Below, in pieces: positions 22,689 to 29,252 of a stretch of DNA of 35,426 nt. Origin of the DNA: an uncultured Verrucomicrobiae bacterium (GTDB lineage: Bacteria; Verrucomicrobiota; Verrucomicrobiia; Verrucomicrobiales; Akkermansiaceae); contig CALGOH010000002.1 in assembly GCA_937957985.1 (NCBI GenBank), positions 1 to 35,426 on the forward strand, read 5' to 3'. A program made the translations under genes and the position numbers. Every line of letters starts with the position of its first letter. The first letter of the stretch is position 1. A model generated the notes under the pieces. It was not told the DNA's origin. It did not search any database and worked only from the letters and a program-made list of their open reading frames with translations.

Positions 22689-23942
22689 TCAGCGGACGAG
22701 GGTCATCACGCACTCGAGGTGCCGGGTGTGCGGAAAGAGGTCGAAGGGCTGGATGGTCTGCGGGCGGAAGCCTGCGTCGCGCAGGCGTGCGAGATCGCGG
22801 ACCTGGGTGGCGGGATTGCAGGAAACATACACGACGCGGGAGGGCCGGAAGGCGGCGAGCTGGGTGAGGAAGTCCTCCGAGCAGCCTTTGCGCGGGGGGT
22901 CGATCACCACGGCGGTCGCGGCGGGACCGAAGTCGATGTCGGCGAAGATCGCCTCGGCCGAGGCGGCGAGGAAAGTGGCGTTGGTGATGCCGTTGGTTTC
23001 GGCGTTGCGGCGGGCCCAGTCGGCGGAAGTTTCGCTGACCTCCACGCCGGCGACCTTTTCGAAATGCCCGGCCAGCGACAGCGCGAAAAGCCCGGAGCCG
23101 CAGTAGGCGTCGACGAGGAACCTGGCGCCGCCAGCCGACGCCTCGCGGGCGACGTGGCCGGTGAAGTCGGGCAGGATGAACGGGTTGTTCTGGAAGAAGT
23201 CGCCGGCAAGGAAGTCGAGCGAGAGTTCGCCGACGTGTTCGGTCACCACGGCGTTCGGATTGGTTTCCACCCGGCCCTCGCTGGCGCGCAGCAGCAGGGT
23301 GGCGCCGCGCTTGTAGTTCTTCGCGTTTCGCCGGGCGTCGTCGCGGATCTGCGGCAGGGCGGCATTGATCTCCTCCATCGCGATCGGGCACCGCGGGACA
23401 TCGACCTGTCCCGAGCGCCGGGCGTTGGGCAGGAAGCCGATGGCACCGATCTCGCCGTTCCGGGGCTTGGCGAAATGGGGCGTGATCTTCGAGCGGTAGC
23501 CCCAGAGCCTGGGCGAGGGATGGCACGGTTCGACGGGGTGGTCGATGCCGGCCATGTGCCGCATCAGCTCCTCGACCTGTCGCGTTTTCCAGGCGAGCTG
23601 TTTCCCGTAGGCGAGGTGCTGGTACTGGCAGCCGCCGCATTCGCCGAAAAGCGGGCAGCCGGGATCGACGCGGTCGGGCGAAGGCGCGAGGACTTCGAGA
23701 AGGTCGGCGCGCGAGTGGTTCCTGTCGTTGCGGAAGATGCGGGCCCGGACCTTTTCGCCCGGCAACGTGAAGGGGACGAACACCGCCCATCCGCCGCCGT
23801 CCGTGTCGTGCCCGCCGTCGCCGGAGTCCACCGGAACCCGGGCGATGCCGTCGCCGAGGTTGCTGAGGGTCTCGATGGTGAGTTCGAGTTCCTGATGGTA
23901 TTCGAAGGGGAACGCGCGGAATTTCTTCGGCGGGCGGGGCAT
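22689..23942 (-). CDS. RlmD/TrmA-family 23S rRNA or tRNA uracil-5-methyltransferase
   Basis: This 417-residue enzyme carries an N-terminal TRAM-like domain (LTIETLSNLGDGIARVP), an Fe-S motif with Cys96, Cys102, Cys105 (CPLFGECGGCQYQ) and a later Cys185, and a C-terminal SAM domain. The SAM motif is DAYCGSGLFALSLAG (278-292). Catalytic motifs are VIDPPRKGC (346-354) and VSCNPATQVRDLA with nucleophile Cys375. The Cys-rich cluster points to the RlmCD branch rather than TrmA. Which uridine it modifies cannot be told. The start ATG at 23942 is 80 bases from a divergent small gene. Confidence 0.92.
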   Translation of the reverse strand: MPRPPKKFRAFPFEYHQELELTIETLSNLGDGIARVPVDSGDGGHDTDGGGWAVFVPFTLPGEKVRARIFRNDRNHSRADLLEVLAPSPDRVDPGCPLFGECGGCQYQHLAYGKQLAWKTRQVEELMRHMAGIDHPVEPCHPSPRLWGYRSKITPHFAKPRNGEIGAIGFLPNARRSGQVDVPRCPIAMEEINAALPQIRDDARRNAKNYKRGATLLLRASEGRVETNPNAVVTEHVGELSLDFLAGDFFQNNPFILPDFTGHVAREASAGGARFLVDAYCGSGLFALSLAGHFEKVAGVEVSETSADWARRNAETNGITNATFLAASAEAIFADIDFGPAATAVVIDPPRKGCSEDFLTQLAAFRPSRVVYVSCNPATQVRDLARLRDAGFRPQTIQPFDLFPHTRHLECVMTLVR

Positions 23943-24022
23943 GGGTCGAACGTTGGGGCTTTTGTGGTGGGTGGCAAGATCGGCGGCTTGAAGAGCAGCG
24001 GGGAAGATGCGAGGTTGCCGGG

Positions 24023-24355
24023 ATGAAATGGTTGTGGCTGTTCCTGCTCGGGCTCGTTCCGGTCATCGCGGAGGATGAGATCGAGGGCGAGGTCTGGTAT
24101 GACTCCGAGGGCAAGGTGGCGTTCGTGGACGGTCCGCTGGCGGGCGACGCGAAGAAGCGTTTTGTCCCGGCGTGGGAGCGGCGCGCGAAGGAGGAGCGGC
24201 CGTATTTCGAGTTCCGCTACCATCACCGCTACCACCGGGGCTGGTATGGAACGCCCGGGTGGAGCGTGTGCCGACCGGTCGTGACGAGGCCGTTCCGTCC
24301 GTGGCACCCGTGCCCGGGACCCCGCTGGCGGGGTCCGGTCATCATTATTCGCTAG
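24023..24355 (+). CDS. small exported protein of unknown function
   Basis: The ATG at 24023 gives 110 residues. MKWLWLFLLGLVPVIAEDEI is a signal peptide with likely cleavage after VIA. The mature part is short, first acidic and then rich in Arg, His, Tyr, Trp and Pro (YHHRYHRGWYGTPGWSV, then RPWHPCPGPRWRGP). There are two cysteines. I recognise no family. The 3' end overlaps the stop of the convergent lipoprotein gene by 11 bases. Confidence 0.6.
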   Translation: MKWLWLFLLGLVPVIAEDEIEGEVWYDSEGKVAFVDGPLAGDAKKRFVPAWERRAKEERPYFEFRYHHRYHRGWYGTPGWSVCRPVVTRPFRPWHPCPGPRWRGPVIIIR

Positions 24356-24638
24356 ACGGTGGCGTGGCGATCACCGCGGGCTTCTCGTCGGGATCGACGG
24401 TGGGCCGCATCTCCCGTTCGTCCGGGATCTCGGCGATCGAGCGCGGCTCCAGCAGGCCAAGGTCGTCGTCGCGGCGCTCGGGAAGTTGAGGCGAAGGCGC
24501 GGTCGTCGTCGGCGCGGTGGCGACCGATTCCGCGGGTTTTTCCGCCGGCGAGGGCTGGCTGCCCGCATCGAGCAGCAGGACCGCCCTCGGAGCGCAGCTC
24601 GCGAGGAGCAGTGGGGTCAGGAAAAGAAGGGGTTTCAT
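24345..24638 (-). CDS. small lipoprotein of unknown function
   Basis: The ATG at 24638 gives 97 residues beginning MKPLLFLTPLLLASCAPRAV, a lipoprotein signal with lipobox LASC. The mature part is low in complexity: Pro/Ala/Thr/Ser-rich for about 30 residues, then acidic (ERRDDDLGLLEPRSIAEIPD). Such a chain is probably unstructured and anchored in the membrane. It is 41 bases downstream of the hydrolase gene, so it may be co-transcribed with it. No family was recognised. Confidence 0.6.
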   Translation of the reverse strand: MKPLLFLTPLLLASCAPRAVLLLDAGSQPSPAEKPAESVATAPTTTAPSPQLPERRDDDLGLLEPRSIAEIPDEREMRPTVDPDEKPAVIATPPSSE

Positions 24639-24679
24639 GGGCGGGAGCTTGGCCCTGACGGGGCGTGCTGGCAAGCGGA

Positions 24680-25645
24680 CTACTTGCGCAGGCTGTCGAG
24701 CCAGCCGGCGATGTCCTCGACCACCTCGTCCTTGACGTCATCGTACATCAGCAGGTGGTGGCCCTCCGGGTAATAGAGGCGCCGATGGGGGGTGGTCTCC
24801 GGGATATGGCCCACGAAATCCTTCACGTCGTCGGCGTTGGTGAAGAAGTCCTTGCCTCCGTGCAGCACGAGGGTGGGAACCTCGAAATCGGCGGCATATT
24901 CCGGCATCTGCTCGATCATTTCGGCCAGGGCCACCAGCAGTCGGAGGGTGTGCTTCTCGATGTGCCAGGAATTGGTTTCCGACTGCTCCGAGTGGACGCT
25001 GTCGGCGGTCATCGGAACCTCCTCGCCACCGGAAAGCGTCTCGAGCGAGATGCGTGCCCTGGGCGCGACCTTCGAGACGCCGCGGACGAGTTCCTTTTTC
25101 CAGGCGGGGAAGTCGTCACGGATCTTCACGACCGGCGAACTGATGGCGATGGCGTCGCAGGGTGGCTTCAGTCCCTGTTCGATCTGCTCGTGGTAGGTGT
25201 GGGAAAGGATGAGCCCGCCCATGCTCTCGCCGAACCACACGATCCTGGCGTCGGGATGCATGTCCCGCACGAGGGCGGTGAAGGTGAGCAGATCGACCGA
25301 CCAGTTCTCCGGATCGTCGATGTCACCGCGGCGGTCCTTCTTCGGATCGCGACCCTGGCCGCGGACCTCGTAGGCGTAGACCGCGCTCTCCGGTTGTTCC
25401 TTGAGCAGGTGCTTCGCGAGATTCTCGTAGTCGATGGAGGCGCCACTGAATCCGTGCAGCGCGACCAGCACCGTGTCGGGCTCCACGTTCTTGCGGGCCC
25501 ACTTGCGGTACTGGAACGTCTCGTTGCGGACCTCCTCGGGAGGGGTGTGGTTGACCAGCGTGTAGTTCGGGGCGCACGAGGCGACCACCGCCACCGCCAG
25601 GGCGGTGACGAGTTGCAGCAGCCGGCCTGGCAGGAGCGCCCTCAC
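24680..25645 (-). CDS. alpha/beta-hydrolase lipoprotein, serine aminopeptidase (lysophospholipase-like)
   Basis: I choose the GTG at 25645, giving 321 residues. It starts MRALLPGRLLQLVTALAVAV and then reaches the lipobox VASC (Cys24), so it is a predicted lipoprotein. Catalytic residues are visible: the nucleophile in WFGESMGGLILS (Ser141), an acid in LVLHGGKDFFTNADD and a histidine in YYPEGHHLLMYDD. LVALHGFSGASIDYENLAKH is the HG oxyanion region. This pattern is the Hydrolase_4 family of monoacylglycerol lipase and lysophospholipase-like enzymes. The open frame reaches 25759 but lacks a signal sequence. Natural substrate is unknown. Confidence 0.85.
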   Translation of the reverse strand: MRALLPGRLLQLVTALAVAVVASCAPNYTLVNHTPPEEVRNETFQYRKWARKNVEPDTVLVALHGFSGASIDYENLAKHLLKEQPESAVYAYEVRGQGRDPKKDRRGDIDDPENWSVDLLTFTALVRDMHPDARIVWFGESMGGLILSHTYHEQIEQGLKPPCDAIAISSPVVKIRDDFPAWKKELVRGVSKVAPRARISLETLSGGEEVPMTADSVHSEQSETNSWHIEKHTLRLLVALAEMIEQMPEYAADFEVPTLVLHGGKDFFTNADDVKDFVGHIPETTPHRRLYYPEGHHLLMYDDVKDEVVEDIAGWLDSLRK

Positions 25646-25704
25646 ACGGAAAGTGTCGCCCGCCGGGGACGGCGGGGCAACCCTTGGATGCAGGACCGGG
25701 CAAA

Positions 25705-25725
25705 TTACTTTTTGACACAAAGTAA
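25705..25725. promoter_or_regulatory. TTACTTT/AAAGTAA dyad containing TTGACA
   Basis: Perfect 7-base arms TTACTTT (25705-25711) and AAAGTAA (25719-25725) flank TTGACAC. TTGACA at 25712-25717 is a consensus -35 hexamer for the export gene starting at 25750. A TAGGAG at 25735-25740 has -10 spacing but also provides the AGGAG Shine-Dalgarno site, 9 bases before the ATG. The dyad could be an operator for that gene or for the divergent hydrolase. Confidence 0.4.
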
Positions 25726-25749
25726 AGGTCTCGCTAGGAGTCGTCGCCA

Positions 25750-26343
25750 ATGAAAGCACCGATTCTTTTGCTCATGGGCCTGTGGATGCCGCTGGCGGCG
25801 GCTGAAGTGAACGTGGGGGACGAGATTCATCTCACACTTCGTGGAGTTCCGGCGGAGGATGCGGGAAAAGTGACGGGCGACTATGTTGTCAACGAACGTG
25901 GCGAGGTGCGGCTACCGCTTCTCGAGAGCGGTGTGCGAGCTGTCGGCCTGACGCCGCTGCAACTCGCCGAGAGGGTGGAAGGGGCATACCGGAACTCGGG
26001 AATCTACCAGCGACCGCGGGTCGAGGTGGTGGCGGAGAAGATGCGTCAACCGGGCGGCGCACGCGTCAGCGTGGGCGGGAGGGTCCGCAACAACGGACCG
26101 GTGGGATTCCGCGAGGGCTTGACGGTCCTGCAGGCCATCGACGCGGCAGGAGGTCGCGACGAGTTCGGCGGGCGGAACCTCTATCTGATCCGCGAGGGCA
26201 AACAGTATTGCCTCGATTTCAAGCAACTGGCCCATCTCAACATCGAGCTGGAACCGGACGACTCGCTGCGGGTCGATGACAAACCCGCCTTCATCGACCG
26301 CTGGAAAGGAACGCCCGAACGCGTGGCCGAACTGATGGAGTAG
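25750..26343 (+). CDS. polysaccharide export (Wza-like Poly_export/SLBB) protein
   Basis: This 197-residue protein has a signal peptide, MKAPILLLMGLWMPLAAAEV, with cleavage after AAA. The mature part begins VNVGDEIHLTLRGVPAED, the Poly_export domain, with YVVNERGEVRLPLLESGVR and LTPLQLAERVEGAYRNSGIY. A second beta-grasp SLBB-like part follows: VSVGGRVRNNGPVGFREGLT then LQAIDAAGGRDEFGG. It is much shorter than full Wza (about 380 residues), so it has no outer-membrane helix and may be a truncated export or accessory protein. No glycosyltransferases or tyrosine kinase are adjacent. Confidence 0.82.
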   Translation: MKAPILLLMGLWMPLAAAEVNVGDEIHLTLRGVPAEDAGKVTGDYVVNERGEVRLPLLESGVRAVGLTPLQLAERVEGAYRNSGIYQRPRVEVVAEKMRQPGGARVSVGGRVRNNGPVGFREGLTVLQAIDAAGGRDEFGGRNLYLIREGKQYCLDFKQLAHLNIELEPDDSLRVDDKPAFIDRWKGTPERVAELME

Positions 26344-26346
26344 GAG

Positions 26347-26419
26347 GCGGGGCGCCCTCGCCCCGCAAACCTCCGGGCGACGGGAGACCGTTGCGGCTTG
26401 TGGCGCGGAGGCGCGCCAC
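26347..26419. terminator. two GC-rich hairpins between convergent genes
   Basis: GCGGGGCG/CGCCCCGC with a 4-base loop spans 26347-26366. GTGGCGC/GCGCCAC with a 6-base loop spans 26400-26419. They lie between the convergent export gene and UPF0173 gene. Neither has a T-run, so they may be REP-type palindromes acting as bidirectional terminators. Confidence 0.4.
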
Positions 26420-26449
26420 TTCCCTTGGCCCGTCGCGATCCGGTGCCAT

Positions 26450-27136
26450 CTACAACTCCACCGTCTCGCCGATGGCGGGGAGCAGCAGTTCGACGCCGCG
26501 CTGGGCGAATTCGCCCTTGGCCTTTTCGTGGTCGATCTCGATCGGCGGGAAGGTGTCGTAGTGGCAGCCGATCGCCTTTTTCACCCCCGTCCACTCGGCG
26601 GCGAGCGCGGCGTCGGCGGGGCCCATCGTGAAGTTGTCGCCGATGCAGAGTACCGCGAAGTCGAGCCGGTAGCGCTCGCCGAGGATCTTCTGGTCGGTGT
26701 GCAGGGCGGTGTCGCCGGAGACATAGAAGCACTCGCTGCCGGTCTCGATGACGAAGCCGCCCGGGTTGCCGCCGTAGCTGCCGTCGGGAAGGGACGAGGA
26801 ATGGATGGCGTTGACGTAGGTGACGCGTCCGAAGGGAAAGCCGTAGCCGCCGCCGTGGTTCATCGGATGGGTCTTGTCGACACCCTTGTTGCCGAACCAG
26901 GTCACGATCTCGAAGTTCGAGATCAGGGTGGCGCCGGTGCGCTTGAGGATGCCTTCGGCGTCGGCGACGTGGTCGGCGTGCCCGTGGGTGACGAGCACGT
27001 AGTCGGCTTCGATCGAATCGACGTCGATCTCCTTCGCCAGGTCGTTGGGAGTGATGAAGGGGTCGAAGAGGAGTCGGGTTCCGTCGCCCAGTTCGACCGA
27101 GAAGCAGGCGTGTCCGTAGAAGGTGATCTTGCTCAT
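26450..27136 (-). CDS. UPF0173 metal-dependent hydrolase (metallo-beta-lactamase fold)
   Basis: This 228-residue protein begins KITFYGHACFSVE, the typical UPF0173 start, and carries the metal-binding motif VTHGHADHVADAEGI (HxHxDH). Further ligands and family motifs are HPMNHGGGYGFPFGRV, GFVIETGSECFYVSGDTAL and AIGCHYDTFPPIE. The family, also called YtkL or UlaG-like, has no settled substrate. It is an MBL-fold enzyme with probably two metal ions. The gene follows the FKBP gene by 87 bases on the same strand. Confidence 0.93.
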   Translation of the reverse strand: MSKITFYGHACFSVELGDGTRLLFDPFITPNDLAKEIDVDSIEADYVLVTHGHADHVADAEGILKRTGATLISNFEIVTWFGNKGVDKTHPMNHGGGYGFPFGRVTYVNAIHSSSLPDGSYGGNPGGFVIETGSECFYVSGDTALHTDQKILGERYRLDFAVLCIGDNFTMGPADAALAAEWTGVKKAIGCHYDTFPPIEIDHEKAKGEFAQRGVELLLPAIGETVEL

Positions 27137-27223
27137 GCTCCAGCCATAGCCGAGAATGGCGGCCCGATCAACGACCCGTCACCGTGAAATCCGGAGCGCC
27201 CGGATCGGGTCAGGCCGCGGGGA

Positions 27224-28048
27224 TCACTCCCCGGGCTGCTGCCCCGGCTCGGGCATGGGGAAGGGCAGGCCGCCGGGATGAGCCGGCGCGTCCTCGATCT
27301 TGAGCAGCTCGAGGTCGAAGACCAGCGTCGAGTTGGGCCCGATCTCCGGGCTGCGGCGTTGTTCGCCGTAGGCCAGCTCGCTCGGGATGAAGAGCCGCCA
27401 TTTCGAGCCGACGGGCATGGTGGTGAGCGCCTGCTTGAAGCCTTCGATGACATCGAGGTTCATGGTCACCGGTTCGCCCTCGGGAGACGCGTCGAACTCG
27501 GTGCCGTCGATCAGCGAGCCGCTGTAGTTTACCTGGAACTGCTTGGCGGGTTCGCCCTCCTTCGGTTCCTCGTAGGTCGCGCCATCGCCTTCGGTGATGA
27601 CCTCGTACTGCAGTCCGCTTTCGAGGGTCTTCACGCCTTCCTTCTTCTTGTTCTCCTCGAGGAAGGCCTTGCCGGTCTCGAGGTTCTTCGCGGCCACCTC
27701 CTGCTCGCGGCTCTGGAGCAGGTCGCCGAGCGCCTGCATGGCGGCGCCCACCTTGTCCTCGGAGAGTTCCGGCTCGTTGCCCTTGAAGCCGTCGAGGAAG
27801 CCCCTGATGAAGGCCTCCATCTCCACGTCGTCCGGGGTGATGCCGAAGTTTCCGTAGCGCTGGCCGAACTCGCCGCCGGTGCGGAAACCGAGACCGTAGG
27901 ACGAGTCGGACTTCACCGTGGCGGCATCCGGAGCCTCGGCGGGCTGGGTGGCGGCTTCGGCTTGCGCCGGATCCCCGTCCTGGGCGAGGAGCGGGAGGGA
28001 GGTGGCGAGGCCGAGGGCCAGGACGCCGGCAATGGTGTGTGCTTGCAT
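27224..28048 (-). CDS. periplasmic FKBP-type peptidyl-prolyl cis-trans isomerase
   Basis: The ATG at 28048 gives 274 residues. MQAHTIAGVLALGLATSLPL with LAQ cleavage is a signal peptide. A helical FKBP_N dimerisation domain follows (SYGLGFRTGGEFG through GKAFLEENKKKEGVKTLESG), then a C-terminal FKBP domain with VNYSGSLIDGTEFDASPEG, the VIEGFKQALTTMPVGSKWRL segment and IPSELAYGEQRRSPEIGPNS. This is the FkpA/Mip organisation. A Pro/Gly/Glu-rich tail ends the protein. The enzyme helps fold exported proteins. The frame is open 69 codons further upstream, but that is not signal-like and overlaps the next gene. Confidence 0.93.
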   Translation of the reverse strand: MQAHTIAGVLALGLATSLPLLAQDGDPAQAEAATQPAEAPDAATVKSDSSYGLGFRTGGEFGQRYGNFGITPDDVEMEAFIRGFLDGFKGNEPELSEDKVGAAMQALGDLLQSREQEVAAKNLETGKAFLEENKKKEGVKTLESGLQYEVITEGDGATYEEPKEGEPAKQFQVNYSGSLIDGTEFDASPEGEPVTMNLDVIEGFKQALTTMPVGSKWRLFIPSELAYGEQRRSPEIGPNSTLVFDLELLKIEDAPAHPGGLPFPMPEPGQQPGE

Positions 28049-28107
28049 GTCGGTGGGGACGCTAGGGGAAGCCGTGACCGATGCAAGGGCCGAAGACGGA
28101 CGCTCCG

Positions 28108-29121
28108 TTACCGAAGCTTGCGCAACTTCGTGATGCGGCCGGTCTTGTTCCAGTCCTCGACGTAGAGGTTGCCGTCCTTGTCGAAGGAGAGCCCGTGGGG
28201 GGCGGTGAAGATGTTCGGCTGCATGTCCTTCGGCTCGACCTTGAAGTTGGCCCACTGCTTGCGGTCCGGATTGTCGCCGAGGAAGGCGACGGGCGCGCCG
28301 TTCTTGTCGATGATGGTCACGCGCGACTCGATTTCCGCCCCGGCGCAGAAGTCACCGAGTATGGAAACCGAGCACGGGCGGCGCAGGTTGGTGCAGTATT
28401 CGCCGATCCACTCGCCTTCGAGGGTGGTGTGGAAAAGGCGGCGGTTCTCCCGGTCGCAGACCAGCAGTCGTGGCTCGTCGTAGCGCAGGTCGACCTTGAG
28501 GCCGTGGCTGGTGTTGGTAAGGACCTGCTCGCCCTTGCCGCGGCCGCCGAAGGTCTTGAGGTGCTTGCCGGCGGCGTCGAACTTGTGGATGAACTGGGCG
28601 CCGTAGCCCATCGAGCAGAAGATCGAGCCGTCGGGCGCGACGGCGACGGAGGTGAGGCCCTTCCAGCCGCCCTCGAGGTCCGGGTGTTCCTTGGCGGAAA
28701 TCTCGAGCAACAGCTTGCCATCGGTGTTGATCTTGCACACGCGCAGCGGATTCGGTCCGCCGAGCTGGGCGCCGTAGAGGACCGTCTTGCCGTCCTCGGT
28801 GGCGATGTCCATGGCGTGGAATCCCTGGCATTCCGGCGCGATCGTCTTCACCAGCTTGCCGTCGGGCTGGTAGACGAGCACCGAGTGCGCGGCGTCGGTC
28901 GAGGCGTAGATCAGGCCGGAATCGTTGTCGACGACCACGCCGCCGTGGGTCGGGCCGACGTCGGCGCCGTCGGGCAGGTCGTCCCAGTTCGGCACGGCTT
29001 CGTAGGTCCATTCGCCGTTGCCGGTGCGGACGGCGGTCTGCGGGGCGTCGCCGGGTTCGGTGTCGTGGTCCGGGTGGGCGAGGGCGAGGGTGGGGAGGAG
29101 GAAGAGGATGGAGCGTTTCAT
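28108..29121 (-). CDS. exported NHL-repeat beta-propeller protein
   Basis: The ATG at 29121 gives 337 residues: MKRSILFLLPTLALAHPDHD is a signal peptide. The remainder is a six-bladed propeller with recurring blade motifs such as DNDSGLIYASTDAAHSVLVY, DGKLVKTI, APDGSIFCSMG and SFDKDGNLYVEDWNKTGRIT. Some blades contain a conserved D(G/N) turn typical of NHL/SMP-30-like folds. Two pairs of cysteines sit in the CTNLRRPC and FCAGAE region. Such proteins bind or sense ligands outside the cell, and many in Verrucomicrobiota are uncharacterised. It is followed by the FKBP gene after 59 bases. Confidence 0.83.
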   Translation of the reverse strand: MKRSILFLLPTLALAHPDHDTEPGDAPQTAVRTGNGEWTYEAVPNWDDLPDGADVGPTHGGVVVDNDSGLIYASTDAAHSVLVYQPDGKLVKTIAPECQGFHAMDIATEDGKTVLYGAQLGGPNPLRVCKINTDGKLLLEISAKEHPDLEGGWKGLTSVAVAPDGSIFCSMGYGAQFIHKFDAAGKHLKTFGGRGKGEQVLTNTSHGLKVDLRYDEPRLLVCDRENRRLFHTTLEGEWIGEYCTNLRRPCSVSILGDFCAGAEIESRVTIIDKNGAPVAFLGDNPDRKQWANFKVEPKDMQPNIFTAPHGLSFDKDGNLYVEDWNKTGRITKLRKLR

Positions 29122-29223
29122 TCGGGTTCGGGATTGAGGGCTTCCGATACGGGAGGAGGGGGGTATTCTGTCAAGGTGCGACGGGGGGAATATCGGGATT
29201 TTTCCCCGGATCCCGGATACCAT

Positions 29224-29246
29224 GCCGATTCGGAGATCGGCGGTCC
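29224..29246. repeat. GCCGAT-TCGGAG-ATCGGC palindrome, copy 1
   Basis: GCCGATTCGGAGATCGGC followed by GGTCC appears here and again at 31851. The 6-base arms form a stem. It lies just downstream of the RNase R stop codon, where it may help termination. It also resembles the GGGCGATCcggaGATCGCCC stem inside BIME copy 3. Confidence 0.7.
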
Positions 29247-29252
29247 TCCGGT

